Origin: Tychonema sp. LEGE 06208
GTDB taxonomy: Bacteria > Cyanobacteriota > Cyanobacteriia > Cyanobacteriales > Microcoleaceae
Direction of reading: 5' to 3'
Assembly: GCF_015207505.1 (NCBI RefSeq)
Contig: NZ_JADEWT010000008.1
Coordinates: forward strand, 1 to 64,000
DNA length: 64,000 nucleotides
Below, one piece after another: positions 17,242 to 28,400 of this stretch. The first letter of the stretch is position 1. Every line of letters starts with the position of its first letter. The position numbers and the translations under genes were made by a program. The notes below the pieces were generated by a model. The model was not told where the DNA came from and did no database searches. It saw only the letters and a program-made list of their open reading frames with translations.

Positions 17242-17893
17242 GCAATATTTAGTTAAAGATTTGCCATTTTACGCTCGTTAAACAAATGTATGGCTGCTGG
17301 GTAAGATTTGGAGAGAAGGTTTATTTAAGCTATCGCGAATTTCAATGGTATCTTTCAATCTTTGTGGCAAAAGCATCAAATCCTTTCCCCTTCTCCCCAT
17401 CTGCCATAACAGGCCATTTAAGTGCTATAAATATCGGAATATTTTCCGCATCTCAAAAGGTAGAGCCAAAATTCATGCTCGTTCCATTTGATATAGACAC
17501 ATTAGAGTTTAATTAAAATCCGGTTCTCAGACACCTTGATTAATTTTAATAACCGAAATAAATCGCTTTGTGACAAGTTACAGCATATTCCAAGTTCGTG
17601 AAGTACCGTAGCAGCTATATTGTGTGGTACATATTATGTAGGGTGGGTCCCTGCCGGCGCAGGTTCAATGAAACTTGCAGATTGTTGATGATGGCGACGC
17701 ACCTTACTTACTACAAGATGGTGTGTACCACATATACATGGAATATGGTGTATGTGTCCAGCTTTACTGAAAATAGAGTCTCGAAGCCCCCCGATTTTAA
17801 AAAAAATAAATTTTCTGATAAATTACACTTGTCTAAATATCAGTAAGTTATAATGAACCTGTGCAAATAATATGAGCAGCAAAAAAATAAATC
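17242..17893. other. Intergenic region without a supported gene
   Basis: 652 bases. Two short frames (17286-17516 and 17598-17846) exist, but neither has a recognisable domain or ribosome site and their composition is not protein-like. Imperfect inverted sequence GTGTGGTACATATTATG / TGTGTACCACATATACATGG (about 17620-17740) could fold. An AT-rich stretch before 17894 probably holds the glycosyltransferase promoter. Confidence 0.5.
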
Positions 17894-18799
17894 ATGAGCG
17901 AACTCGTTAGTAAGCTAAGCCAAGTTTCAATGGTGTCAGCAAATTTTGGCAATCGGTTAGCCTATAAAAAAATTCTGCTGGATTGGTTTGATTTTTTAGG
18001 TGGCAAGCCCGGCGAAGTTGTTGTTGTTGACGGCGGCAGCGATAGCGACACTCAAAAACTTTATTGGGAACTGTATCAAGATGGTTTGATTGATAAGCTG
18101 CAAATCATTCCCCCGCACCATAAAGATAATGACAAGGAGAGGTGTTTTATTCAGGAGTATACAGCCGGAGTAATTGCTAGCAATCCTTATATATTGTGGT
18201 TCAAAATTGATACGTTACCTTACAGAGAAGGTCACGAACGTTGGTTGGAGGAAGCGATCGACGATCTCGATCGAGATAACGTTTTTGCAGTGGGCGGTGC
18301 TTTTAATAGAAGCTATCCACATTTCGAGGCTAAGTCTGGATGGTACTTCAGTCAAGCCTGTACTATCAATTTTTCTTTGATGAAGCGCAGTACGTTCGTC
18401 GCAGTTATGCAAGAATTTGCGGGAGAGTATATTGCTTCTGGGTTTCAGGGAGAACATGAATTTAGCAGGTTTTTGCTTGAAATAGCATTTAGCGCATATA
18501 TGGAGCGCCACAAGGTTTATACTTTATGTAAAATAGAAGACCCAACTTGGACGATATTTCATACAAATGCTCAAGACGAATATTTGCAGGAAGTGCGTAA
18601 GAAATATTTGGAGCGCCAAGATATTGAAAGTTTTATGAACCCATGCCTTTCTAAGGACATAAGTCAATTCCTTTATTATGGAAAGCCACCGATCAAAAGT
18701 GGAAGTTTGAAGAAAATGCAAATGATTTTAGGAGAAACAAAAGCTGGGAGTTATTGGCGGGAGTTTAAAAAACATTTTGATCCGTCAACAAACGATTAA
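17894..18799 (+). CDS. Glycosyltransferase, family 2-like
   Basis: A 301-residue soluble protein with a GT-A-type N-terminus. Strand-loop VVVVDGGSDSDTQKLYWEL (about residues 41-60) binds the nucleotide sugar, and ILWFKIDTLPYREGHERWL near 98-116 supplies the acidic region where the DxD equivalent should be. The C-terminal part has no further recognisable domain. It is an isolated gene on the plus strand with AT-rich upstream DNA, so no pathway can be read from the context. Donor and acceptor are unknown. Confidence 0.75.
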   Translation: MSELVSKLSQVSMVSANFGNRLAYKKILLDWFDFLGGKPGEVVVVDGGSDSDTQKLYWELYQDGLIDKLQIIPPHHKDNDKERCFIQEYTAGVIASNPYILWFKIDTLPYREGHERWLEEAIDDLDRDNVFAVGGAFNRSYPHFEAKSGWYFSQACTINFSLMKRSTFVAVMQEFAGEYIASGFQGEHEFSRFLLEIAFSAYMERHKVYTLCKIEDPTWTIFHTNAQDEYLQEVRKKYLERQDIESFMNPCLSKDISQFLYYGKPPIKSGSLKKMQMILGETKAGSYWREFKKHFDPSTND

Positions 18800-19099
18800 A
18801 AATGCTAGCCAGCTCACTTGAATTTAAAGTTTAATTGGACAGGAATTACGCTGCATGAGTCAATAAAAAAACCGAACACTCAGAACCCCGCAACACGTAA
18901 AAGTTGTCGGGGATCTAACAGAAAAGCGTTTTAGGTTAGCTTGACATATCAAAAATGATGTGTCAGGATTGTAGTAAGTGAAAAAGTTGCCTTTCAACCT
19001 TTCTCCAAAAAGATTGCGGCTGCTGAACCAAAGTCTTTTACTAACTACAACATCTCTTCAATTTGTGGGGGTTGCATAGCAACCCGCAACAGACTATTT
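18800..19099. other. Intergenic region with stem-loops
   Basis: 300 bases with no gene seen. A stem-loop CCCCGCAAC / GTTGTCGGGG lies at about 18885-18913 and may end the glycosyltransferase transcript. A second sits just before the rtcB-like gene (19069-19085). Confidence 0.5.
19069..19085 (+). promoter_or_regulatory. Perfect 7-bp hairpin just upstream of the RtcB-family start
   Basis: GGGTTGC-ATA-GCAACCC forms a perfect stem with a three-base loop, ending 14 bases before the ATG at 19100. If transcribed it would sit next to the ribosome-binding region and could affect translation. This is inference from position only. Confidence 0.4.
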
Positions 19100-20563
19100 A
19101 TGCAGCAGCCAAAAAAAATGAACCGGCTTTTGCGAGCTTTGTCTCGGCAAGGTCTGGATGTTAGTTACAGCAACAAAGTCTACTCTATTTCTCTCAAGAG
19201 TTCCCTGGAAAAATACTGGCAGGATGCTAGTGCTACAACAGCAGAAGTTTTGCTCCCAGAGGATTTTCCTGTGGAAGCAAAGGCGCTCAAACAGTTGGCA
19301 AATTTGGCGAATGTTCGACACCCTCAAGGTGGTTGCGTTTGTCGCGCCTGCGCTACTCCAGATTTCCATCCGGGGGATGCGGGAGTGGCAATTGGCTCGA
19401 TCGCCCAAACAGCAGGAATGGTGATTCCGGCGGCTGTCGGTTCCGATATCAACTGTGGGATGCGCTTGCACGTTGCGGATTTGTCGATCGAACAATTCCT
19501 CAGTCAGCGCGATCGCTTTGTAGAATTGCTCAAAGGCGATTACTTTTTCGGTACTCGCGATGTCAGCATGACTGCAAAAACTGCTAGCGCGATGTTCCAA
19601 CACGGGATTCCCGGATGGCTGGAGGCTTTGCGGGACAAGCCAACCGGCAGCGCGGCCAATTCTGATTTCGAGCAGTTGGTGACAGAGTGCAATCGCACTT
19701 TCCTCGGCGGTTCCATGAATGGCGATGTCAAATGGGCTCCCGAAGAATTAGTCCCAAATGACGGCTTAGTCAGGGATGGCGGCTTAGGTACTATCGGCGG
19801 TGGCAATCACTTTGTGGAAATTCAAGTGGTTGAGGAAGTTGTGGACAAGGCTACGGCTTATACTTGGGGTGTGCGATCGGGACAAATCGCTTTCATGATT
19901 CACTCCGGTTCGCGGAATGTCGGTAAATATATTGGCGGAATGTGGCGCGATCGAGCTTGCGAAGCCTGGCCAAAAACTTTGAAACATCCAGAATCCGGGC
20001 TGTTTCCGCTGTCTGTCGCAGCAAATCCCGAACTTGTGAGCAGCTACCTGCAAGCGGAAGCAACAGCCGCTAACTACGGTTTTATCAACCGCTTGCTGCT
20101 AGCAGAACTTCTGCGCTTGCGTTTGCGACAAGTTTTCGGCGATGTCGAAGCTCCCTTAGTATACGATTTGCCTCACAATATTACTTTAGCTGAAGGTGCC
20201 GGCTGGGTGACTCGCAAAGGCGCTTGTCCCGCACCTGATGGTCAGCCTGTAATTGTACCGGGTTCGATGGGCGCGCCCTCTTATTTGCTGGTTGGGAAGG
20301 GGAACGATCGATTTTTGCGATCGGCCTCTCACGGTGCTGGCAGAGCGCGATCGCGCTTCGATATGAGTCGCAAAGGTGTTGACAAAACTGACTCCGCTTT
20401 GGGATTAAGCGACGTAGATTGCATTACCTTGCGCGAAGAACGCAGAATCGAAGAAGCACCGGCCGCTTACAAGCCAATTCAACCAGTAATTGACGCTCAA
20501 GTTGAGGCGCAAATAGTTGGTGTAGTCGCTAAAATGAAGCCCGTGTTAACATTTAAAGCGTAG
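19100..20563 (+). CDS. RtcB family protein (RNA ligase homologue)
   Basis: A 487-residue protein of the RtcB family (COG1690), whose best-known members join 2',3'-cyclic phosphate or 3'-phosphate RNA ends to 5'-OH using GTP and Mn. The family motifs are present in order: PDFHPGDAGVAIGS, GSDINCGMRLH (metal-binding Cys), LGTIGGGNHFVEI (His), MIHSGSRNVG (His), DLPHNITLAEG (His) and RSASHGAGRARSR, which contains the His expected to be guanylylated. It is a diverged branch: the first motif lacks the DVHxG form of classical RtcB. ATG at 19100 or 19118 is possible. No archease or rtcA gene is adjacent. Confidence 0.88.
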   Translation: MQQPKKMNRLLRALSRQGLDVSYSNKVYSISLKSSLEKYWQDASATTAEVLLPEDFPVEAKALKQLANLANVRHPQGGCVCRACATPDFHPGDAGVAIGSIAQTAGMVIPAAVGSDINCGMRLHVADLSIEQFLSQRDRFVELLKGDYFFGTRDVSMTAKTASAMFQHGIPGWLEALRDKPTGSAANSDFEQLVTECNRTFLGGSMNGDVKWAPEELVPNDGLVRDGGLGTIGGGNHFVEIQVVEEVVDKATAYTWGVRSGQIAFMIHSGSRNVGKYIGGMWRDRACEAWPKTLKHPESGLFPLSVAANPELVSSYLQAEATAANYGFINRLLLAELLRLRLRQVFGDVEAPLVYDLPHNITLAEGAGWVTRKGACPAPDGQPVIVPGSMGAPSYLLVGKGNDRFLRSASHGAGRARSRFDMSRKGVDKTDSALGLSDVDCITLREERRIEEAPAAYKPIQPVIDAQVEAQIVGVVAKMKPVLTFKA

Positions 20564-20604
20564 CCTGGGGCTATTTTTCCATTCTCAATAACTGTGTCTA
20601 AAGC

Positions 20605-20732
20605 AGGCTAAAAGCCCGTTCTAAAAGACAATTTTTTAGTTGTGGAACGGGCATCTTGCCGAGTCGGAACAGGCTAAAAGCCCGTTCTCAAAGACAATTT
20701 CTTAGTTGTGGAACGGGCATCTTGCCCGTTTC
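20605..20732. repeat. Two tandem copies of AGGCTAAAAGCCCGTTC element
   Basis: Copy 1 (about 20605-20660) and copy 2 (about 20670-20732) share CAGGCTAAAAGCCCGTTCT, then AAAGACAATTT, TTAGTTGTGGAACGGGCATC and TTGCC. Within each copy GCCCGTTC pairs with GAACGGGC, making a hairpin. They lie behind the RtcB-family gene and may end its transcript. Confidence 0.8.
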
Positions 20733-20789
20733 TCAAACTGTGAGAATAAGTGAAAATCTAAAAATTACCCAATTACCCCCAATCCTCAA

Positions 20790-22571
20790 TTGTCACCAGA
20801 TCAATCAAAACCTGTCCATCCCCTGAAGCGGCTGCTGAAGTACGGCCGCCGCTACCGCATCAAAACTTGGCTGGCAAGTATTTGCTCGCTGCTGAATAAA
20901 TTCTTTGATTTAGCGCCGCCAGCATTAATCGGTATTGCCGTTGATGTAGTGGTGAAACAACAAGATTCTATCCTCGCTCAGTGGGGCATCAAAGATGTTT
21001 TTTGGCAACTGGCAATTATCACTCTTTTGAGCGCGATTGTTTGGACGTTGGAATCTGTTTTTGAATATGCCTATGATTATTTGTGGCGCAATTTGGCTCA
21101 GGATATCGAACACGATTTGCGCCTGGAAGCTTACAGCCATTTGCAGGAATTAGAATTAGCTTATTTTGAAGAACGCAGCACGGGCGGTTTGATTTCTATT
21201 CTCAACGATGATATCAATCAACTCGAACGTTTTTTGGACGACGGCGCTAATGAGGTGATTCAGGTAATTACAACCGTTGTCGTAATCGGCGCGGCTTTTT
21301 TTGCTGCGTCTCCTGGTGTTGCTGGGCTGTCAATGCTGCCGATACCTTTTATTATTTGGGGTTCGATCGCCTTTCAAAATCGCCTCGCTCCTCGCTATGC
21401 TGATGTGCGGGAAAAGGTGAGTTTTCTAAACGGGCAACTGTCGAATAATTTGATGGGAATTACTACTATTAAAAGTTTTACTTCCGAAGATTACGAAACT
21501 CAGCGCATCGAAACACAAAGCCAAGCTTACCGCCAAAGCAATCAACGGGCGATCGCACTTTCGGCTGCTTTTATTCCGCTGATTCGGGTGGTGATTTTCT
21601 TGGGGTTTATTGCAACGCTGTTTCTGGGTGGTTTGCAGGTTGTGGCGGGCCAGTTGTCTGTGGGAACTTACAGCGTTTTAGTGTTTTTAACCCAGCGTTT
21701 GCTGTGGCCGCTGACTCGCCTGGGAGATACTCTGGATCAATACCAGCGCGCAATGGCTTCTACTAATCGAGTGATGAATTTGTTGGATACGCCGATCGCC
21801 ATTCGCACGGGCGATATTCGGTTGCCGGTTAGTTCGATTAAGGGCGATATAGAATTTAAAAATGTTACCTTTTCTTACAATCAAAGAAAGCCGATTTTGC
21901 AGTATTTTTCCCTGACTCTGCCGGCGGGTAAAACTACTGCGATTGTGGGCGCAACTGGTTCGGGAAAAAGTACCTTGGTGAAATTGATTTTGAGGCTGTA
22001 CGAGGTACAGTACGGTCAGATTTATCTCGACGGTATAGAATTAAATAACCTGAATTTGAAAGATTTGCGGAGAGCGATCGGATTGGTGAGTCAAGATGTG
22101 TTTTTGTTTCACGGTACGGTGGCAGAAAATATTGCTTACGGCAGTTTTGAGGCAACAGATCGAGAGATAGTAAATGCTGCTAAAATTGCGGAAGCTCACG
22201 AGTTTATCGCGCAATTGCCGGACGGTTACAAAACTATTGTAGGGGAACGCGGTCAAAAATTGTCGGGGGGACAGCGACAGCGCATTGCTATTGCGAGGGC
22301 TGTTTTGAAAAATCCGCCGATTTTGATTCTTGATGAAGCTACTTCAGCGGTGGATAACGAGACGGAGGCGGCAATTCAGCGATCGCTCGAACGAATTACC
22401 AAGAATCGCACTACAATTGCGATCGCCCACCGTCTTTCTACAGTCCGCAATGCCGATTGCATTTGTGTCATGGAAGAGGGGCTAGTGGTAGAATCGGGGC
22501 AGCACGAACAACTTATCGAACATGACGGAGTTTATGCGTCGCTCTGGCGCGTGCAATCTGGTATAAGATAG
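20790..22571 (+). CDS. ABC exporter, fused permease and ATPase
   Basis: A 593-residue half-transporter. The N-terminal part (to about residue 330) has six membrane segments of the type-1 ABC exporter fold. The C-terminal part is the ATPase with Walker [11 protein letters not shown]-loop [11 protein letters not shown], signature [10 protein letters not shown], Walker [13 protein letters not shown] and switch His in [10 protein letters not shown]. It would work as a homodimer and resembles MdlB/MsbA-type lipid or drug exporters; the substrate cannot be told. The start is a TTG at 20790, with no closer in-frame ATG. It stands alone. Confidence 0.92.
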   Translation: MSPDQSKPVHPLKRLLKYGRRYRIKTWLASICSLLNKFFDLAPPALIGIAVDVVVKQQDSILAQWGIKDVFWQLAIITLLSAIVWTLESVFEYAYDYLWRNLAQDIEHDLRLEAYSHLQELELAYFEERSTGGLISILNDDINQLERFLDDGANEVIQVITTVVVIGAAFFAASPGVAGLSMLPIPFIIWGSIAFQNRLAPRYADVREKVSFLNGQLSNNLMGITTIKSFTSEDYETQRIETQSQAYRQSNQRAIALSAAFIPLIRVVIFLGFIATLFLGGLQVVAGQLSVGTYSVLVFLTQRLLWPLTRLGDTLDQYQRAMASTNRVMNLLDTPIAIRTGDIRLPVSSIKGDIEFKNVTFSYNQRKPILQYFSLTLPAGKTTAIVGATGSGKSTLVKLILRLYEVQYGQIYLDGIELNNLNLKDLRRAIGLVSQDVFLFHGTVAENIAYGSFEATDREIVNAAKIAEAHEFIAQLPDGYKTIVGERGQKLSGGQRQRIAIARAVLKNPPILILDEATSAVDNETEAAIQRSLERITKNRTTIAIAHRLSTVRNADCICVMEEGLVVESGQHEQLIEHDGVYASLWRVQSGIR

Positions 22572-22611
22572 AAACGCAGCGGTTTTGGGCATTGGCCAAA
22601 CAGGTCATTGG

Positions 22612-22697
22612 GCATTGGTCATTGGTAATTAGTTATTCACACTCTTCTAATAACAAATCACCAATAACAAATAACCAATAACAAGTAACCAATAACA
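22612..22697. repeat. Short tandem repeats (ATTGGTCATTGGT / AATAACAAATAACC)
   Basis: Degenerate heptamer-like runs, first on a TTGGTCA theme and then on AACAAATAACCAAT, separate the ABC exporter from the next gene. They are simple-sequence repeats of the kind frequent in filamentous cyanobacteria. Confidence 0.7.
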
Positions 22698-22738
22698 AAT
22701 AACCGTAAGATATTAGTTTCTACAAGCAAAGAGAGAAA

Positions 22739-23170
22739 ATGTTTTTATTTGATAGCCCCCAGTCCAAACCCAATCCCAATAGCTGGCGCAGCAAGTTGGA
22801 TACATTTGTCAAAGATAACAAACAAGAATTGGCTGCTTTGGCTTGGGGGCTATTTTTGGAGAGAGGCGAAGAAAGTGAGGATGTTTTGGGCATTGATGTT
22901 GTAGAAAATCCGCGTTTCGTGTATTGTAAAAAAGAGGCGATCGAGGAGTTGAACCGCCAAGTCAAAAATCATATTCAGGAAATTTTAGGAATTTTAAAAG
23001 CTCACAAACCTGAAAAAGAAGTGGCAATTGTGGCGATCGGTGAAGGTGAAATCAAGCTAATTTTATTTGAACCTAAGCCTGAACCTCCTGTTTGTTTTGA
23101 GCAAGCAGCGACTGATGTCGATACATTGTTGGCTAAGCTGGAACAGCAGATGCTTGAATATATGAAATAA
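22739..23170 (+). CDS. Small conserved protein, CcmS-like (possible beta-carboxysome assembly chaperone)
   Basis: A 143-residue soluble protein. The pattern NSWRSKLDTFVKDNKQELAA, followed by LGIDVVENPRFVYC and the strand VAIVAIGEGEIKLILFEP, resembles from memory the cyanobacterial family recently named CcmS, a chaperone for carboxysome shell protein CcmK1. I am only moderately sure of that match. No ccm or rbc gene is in the window, which is not unusual because CcmS is often unlinked. ATG start with a clear gap after the ABC exporter gene. Confidence 0.55.
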   Translation: MFLFDSPQSKPNPNSWRSKLDTFVKDNKQELAALAWGLFLERGEESEDVLGIDVVENPRFVYCKKEAIEELNRQVKNHIQEILGILKAHKPEKEVAIVAIGEGEIKLILFEPKPEPPVCFEQAATDVDTLLAKLEQQMLEYMK

Positions 23171-23265
23171 TCCAAAAAATACAGCCCTGCCTACTTGCCG
23201 GGGCAGGCACGGGGGGCACTCCCTCTGCTTCGCCCAGGCCTACTTGTACAGATGATTTAGGCTGG

Positions 23266-25194
23266 CTATACACCTTTCTTTTTTTTAGGAGATGCTTTTT
23301 TACCTGATTTTGTTTGAGGGCGATCGGGTTCTTTTACAGCATATTTAAACAGAAAATCATCAGGCTTTACTAACGCCGAGCCTGGAATACCCAAACGGCG
23401 GAACTCTGACCAAATCTGTTCGTTTAATAACTTCAAAGCTTGGCGGCGATCTAAGGATGCGATCGCACCCATTACTTGACACAAATTCGATCGCAATAGC
23501 TCTATATTAGAGTCATCCACAGAAAATTGACTCACCATTGAAATCCCTGTTGCCAAATAAGCTGAATCCGGCGATATTTTTTTCGATCTTAATCCCTGAC
23601 AAACCAGCTTTAGCCACACCGGATAAAGTTCTAACCAATTAGCGCGTTGCAATTCATTTAATGCCATTTCCTCCATTCCCAACGCCCCCCAAGTACAAAG
23701 CGATGTTTCAGCTAAATTAGCATCCCGATTTTGCACCGCAGACTCCCATAATTTGCCCGCATAATCCTTAAACCGAACCGCCAGAAAATCATAGGCTTCC
23801 TCAACTTTATCAGTAGCCGTAACCTGATAAACCGTCTCGCCGCGCGGTAACTTATCGCCCCGATAAGATAGCCAATTGTGAGAACCGCACAAATGTATTT
23901 TTCGATCGACTACAACTTCCTTCGCATGAGAATTTCCCAGCCAAAATACCTGCACTGCTGACAAACCTTCCCGCGTTTTAATTTCTCTCAGCTTTTGCTC
24001 GACTTGCGGCGGAATCGGTCGGGTTTCATCCTGCTGTCGCCGGGAAATACCGTGACCAATTAAAATCCAAACTCCCCGATTAGCCAAATTTTGAAGTAAT
24101 TGAATAAACTCATTATCTACCACTTCCTTGCTCACCCAAGGAGAATAAATTAAGACTTGATAATTCCCCTTCCTCAATGTTTCTAAAAAAGACTGCCGAA
24201 TTTGACTGTCACGCAGTAAAATTACTTGGTCTTTTTCCTGACTTCCCTTTGATGCAGCTTGCGTCTCTGTTTCCCTCAATCCTTTAACATTTTCAATCGC
24301 CTGCTGTTCTATTTTCTGAAGTCTGGCTTCAACTTCTTTATTTCGCCGATTCAGGAGTTCTTCCCGTTCCGCAGCAATAGTTTCATCGCTCAAATGCAGC
24401 AAGGTTTGCAAAGAAAGTTTACCTTCAGTTTGCAGAATGTCAAGCAGATCGGAAGCATAGTGTAAAATTTGCTTTCCTCGTCTTACTTGCAGTTTAACCG
24501 CATCTTCAAGGGCATCAAAAATTACAAAAATTGCCACAGATTGCCAGATAGCTTGACTCTCCTGGGTAAAAGAAGCAGCAGTAATCATTTTACCATCTTC
24601 AGGAACGTGTAAGCCTAAACTAGAAGCCTGAATAATTCGTTGGAGTTCCTCAAGTCCTAACTCAGATATTTCTTGACACCGATTTTCGATGGTAATCAAA
24701 TCTTCAAAAATTGGTAGCTCGATTTGTACTTCTTCTAAAGGGGAAGATAGAAAAAATAGATTTCCCTGCAAGGGGTCGGAAATCGCATAAATCTGCTTCG
24801 TTTGCGGCGGTTGCGGTACAGAACCTTCTAAGTAAAATTGTCTCCCTTGAGAAGTTAGAATAATTTGGGAATCCGGTGTCCAAGCTAAAGTTTCTAAACT
24901 CCGCAGCGTCGTAGCAGTATTTTGCACGAATACAGGGTCGAGTCCCAAAGCTTGTGCTAATTCATTTTCAGTTGGTGTCAATTCCATCTCCATCCCAGCG
25001 CGGAGAATAAACTCTTCAAGAATGTTAAATTTGCGGGGTTCGCTAATAGTAACTTCTACTGATATTTGCTCTAAACAACAGCGAAATTGTCGGGCAGCTA
25101 GCACTGATATGCCAGCCGGACTTTGCTTTTCAATTTGTTTGACAAATTCCTGTAATTGGGGGTTAATTGGTTTAGGGGAGGATACTAAAAACAT
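23266..25194 (-). CDS. Phospholipase D-family (HKD) protein, partner of the giant helicase
   Basis: A 642-residue protein. The N-terminal 280 residues are unassigned and helical, with a winged-helix-like region (ELAQALGLDPVFVQNTATTLRSLE). Residues 280-320 look like coiled coil (EREELLNRRNKEVEARLQKIEQQ). From about residue 345 there is a PLD-family nuclease fold: YQVLIYSPWVSKEVVDNEF, then GVWILIGHGIS, and the catalytic motif SHAKEVVVDRKIHLCGSHNW near residues 422-441 (H, K, D, then G-S-x-N-W). Only one HKD motif is seen, so it would act as a dimer. The tail ends in a lysine-rich stretch. It lies downstream of the SF1 helicase on the same strand. Confidence 0.85.
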   Translation of the reverse strand: MFLVSSPKPINPQLQEFVKQIEKQSPAGISVLAARQFRCCLEQISVEVTISEPRKFNILEEFILRAGMEMELTPTENELAQALGLDPVFVQNTATTLRSLETLAWTPDSQIILTSQGRQFYLEGSVPQPPQTKQIYAISDPLQGNLFFLSSPLEEVQIELPIFEDLITIENRCQEISELGLEELQRIIQASSLGLHVPEDGKMITAASFTQESQAIWQSVAIFVIFDALEDAVKLQVRRGKQILHYASDLLDILQTEGKLSLQTLLHLSDETIAAEREELLNRRNKEVEARLQKIEQQAIENVKGLRETETQAASKGSQEKDQVILLRDSQIRQSFLETLRKGNYQVLIYSPWVSKEVVDNEFIQLLQNLANRGVWILIGHGISRRQQDETRPIPPQVEQKLREIKTREGLSAVQVFWLGNSHAKEVVVDRKIHLCGSHNWLSYRGDKLPRGETVYQVTATDKVEEAYDFLAVRFKDYAGKLWESAVQNRDANLAETSLCTWGALGMEEMALNELQRANWLELYPVWLKLVCQGLRSKKISPDSAYLATGISMVSQFSVDDSNIELLRSNLCQVMGAIASLDRRQALKLLNEQIWSEFRRLGIPGSALVKPDDFLFKYAVKEPDRPQTKSGKKASPKKKKGV

Positions 25195-25254
25195 CTTGAT
25201 TTATAAAGCTTTAGTGAATTGCGGATTTTAAGGCAATACGGTTCAGATAAGACC

Positions 25255-25361
25255 GATCCCCCCGGCGCCTTGAGGGCGGGCACGGGGGCACCGCCCCTAC
25301 AAAGGGGGGAACAAGAAGGTGCTGCGAAGTCCCCCGACTATCCGGGGGATTTAGGGGGATC
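25255..25361. repeat. Miniature inverted-repeat element (GATCCCCC ... GGGGGATC)
   Basis: About 107 bases bounded by GATCCCCC at 25255 and its exact complement GGGGGATC ending at 25361. Inside are a GC-rich run with GGGCACGGGGGCACCGCCCC and a second hairpin CCCCCGACTATCCGGGGG. It sits between the helicase and PLD genes and looks like a non-coding mobile or palindromic element. Confidence 0.7.
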
Positions 25362-25467
25362 TCCGGGGAATTAACAGTGTTAACCCAAGCGTATTGGATT
25401 TTAAGGAATAAGTATTTCAGTCGCTAAAGGTTGATTTTCCTCGGCAATTCTGAATTTGCTACCAATT

Positions 25468-28400
25468 TTAGCCCAAGATGCTAGAAACATCAATCATTCC
25501 TCCATTGCGGCGTACAATATTTGCTACTTCGGAATACATACCTCCGACTTTGCCTTTGTGCTTGGTAAATAGTGAATGGCATCCCACAATTATTAGCAAT
25601 TCCTGAGCGCGGGAAAAGGCAACGTTTACCCGTTCTGGCTTTTTCGCAAAACCAATATCTCCATCGGAATTGTTCCTCACCATGCTGACAATAATAATCG
25701 GGCGTTCCATGCCCTGAAATCGGTCAACAGTACCCGTTCTAATGGAAAGTGAGGGGAATTTGCGATCGCCGAGCATTTCTTCAATGCGCCTCAATTGAGC
25801 GCCGTAAAAAGTAATGATGCCAATTTCTTTTTTCGGTTGTCCTTCGGCAACTTTCAGGCTCCAAACGTCCTCCATTTGCTCGCAGAGAATGTCGATCGCT
25901 TCGACTTCTTTAAGATTATATCTTGATGTGCCTTCTAGCTGCTCTGCAAAACTCGGTTCTTGCGGCATTTTCACCCAAATTAGGTGATGTTGTTCTCGGA
26001 TAATGTCGCCAGCTAAATTGTGCGATCGCACTTTTTCAGGCTCCACAATCCCACAACGCAAGCTATGGTCGTAAAATTGATTAATTGCTCCCATAATGTA
26101 GGGGTGCATCCGATACTGAACAGTCAGCCGCCGCTTGATGCTTTCTGGCGCAGCTTCAAATTGTTTCTTAAATAGAGATTCTTCCAAAAAGCTGATATCT
26201 TCGGGTTCGCTTCCCATTTCGGTGGCAATTTCTTCTAAACTCTTTTCATGTAGCATTGGCGGTAACTGGCGGTAGTCGCCAATTAATATTAATTTTTTGC
26301 CTTTGAGTGCAGGAATCAAAATTTCGGGAGGCGTGCATTTGCTCACTTCGTCAATGATGACTGCATCAAAATTGGTAAATTCTTTGAAGCCGTACCCCGC
26401 TACTTGGCTGCAAGTAATGCCGATGACGTTGGCATTGTCGATGTAAACTTGTCTCAATTCGCCCCGATCTTGTTCCGAGGGGCTGCGGAGTTTGGCGATC
26501 CAATCTTGAGTTAGTTTTTCATAGCCTTTGAGGTGGGATTCTGCTCGATCGCGTTGTTGGTGCCAAGCATCGAATTGTGTTTTGATTTCGTGCAAGAAGT
26601 TGAGATCGTATAAGCCGCTGTCGGGAATTGGTGGCTTTAGGCGATCGGGGATACTTTGCCACGCTGACTCCCACCATTCTCGATCGGAAATTAAAGTGGG
26701 TGGTAGTTGCTGTTGTTGTTGGATTTGTTGCAGTTCAACATCCATTTCCTGAACCAGATTTTGACATTCTCGAAGTTGATTGAAAGCTTGACTAGCTGCT
26801 TTTTGCAAGCTGGCTTGAATGGTTGTTATAGCCTCTTCTATTACTAGCAGTCCCAATAATGGATCGAGGGAGGAAATTAATTGTTCAAACTGACTTATCC
26901 GATCTTCCCACAACTTCGCTCGCTGCGTAAATTCTGATACAGGTGTGTTAGCGATCGCTTGTGAAAGAGAAGAAAAAGATTGATAGCGCATAACTAAACT
27001 GCGTAAGTTCGCTGGAATACCCGATCGCTGGCTCAATTCTGCTAAGACTTGTACCGCTTTTTGTGCCTTGGCTCGATATTCACGCTCAAGAGGCTCTAAC
27101 TGCTTTTTAGCAGTTGCTATTTCCTGTTGTTGCTTAGTTGTTGCTTGTTGAGACTTGTTAAGCTGTTGTTTAAGATTCTGGAGTTGTTTTTCAGTTTCCG
27201 GTTGCTCCAGCTCCAGCCATTGAGATATGCTGGTGGCAATGCCCTCGATCGCCTCCGATGCAATCACATTTAATTCCGCATCAAAGTTGGATATTGGCAC
27301 TTCATTTTGTTGGGCAATTAAACTAGCAATTTTTGACCGACACCTATCGACGTTAGAACGCCAAGGCTGAGGTTTTGCAGGGACAATCGCCAGCAACTCC
27401 GGTGGCAATTTAATCAGATTATCTGTAAATTTACGCTTCTCTTGCACGCATTTTTTTAACTCCTCATATACGCTCTGATAAGCTGTGGATTCCCATTTTG
27501 TTAGGGCTTTCAAAACAGAGTTTTTATGATCTTGCTCTAATTCCTGTTGTTGGTTAAGCCAGTTTCGCGCAGTAGTAGAAATCCCGCCGATCGCTTCTTT
27601 TGCTACCTCGTTTAGTTGCGGTTCAAATGCAGAAATTTTCTTGACTTCACTTTTTTTTAAATTAGCAATCTTTGATTTGCACCGATCGAGATGCGATCGC
27701 CACGGCGCGGAATTAGCCTTTACAAATGATACCACGTCCAGCGGTAATTGCATCAAATCGTCTGTAAAGACTCGATCAGTTTCTAGACATTGCTTCATCG
27801 CTGCATACACGCGATCGTAAGCGGTGGACTTCCAGCGATCTATTGCAGGTCTGACTGCAACAATTTTTAAACTTCGCTGTTCCAAAGAGTTGATATTTTT
27901 TTGTATATTTTTTTGGTTATTCAGACCTAGCTGATAATTTGTTTCCAAAAGTTGAACTGCGGCTGGCTTATCGCGGAGCGATCGTTCAGATTCTGCCGCT
28001 TCTCTGATGGATGATATCGCCTCTCTAGAATGAGACAATGACCTTTTAATCTGTGGAAGACCTTGTTCCTTTAACCAAGCTGCTAAACTCAAATAATTCA
28101 GCCATAAATTTGGAGGGTTTTGAACACCTAAATCGGCGGCCATTCTAGCTGCATTTTCTACTTTTACCTTAAAGCTTTTTTCAGAACTATACCCAAGTTT
28201 AATGAGTTCGGTACTGTTGCATACTTTGATAGCTGTTCTCCATAAATTAATCACACTCTCATCTTCCCAGTTAATTGAAGGTTGAGACATTAGCAATTCC
28301 AAAGTAGGCAGGATATGTTCAACAATTTCGTGCTGTTTAGCTTCCGCTTCTCGATAGAGACTTTCCTTAAGCCTACAAGTTTCCTCTAACTCTGCCTTGC

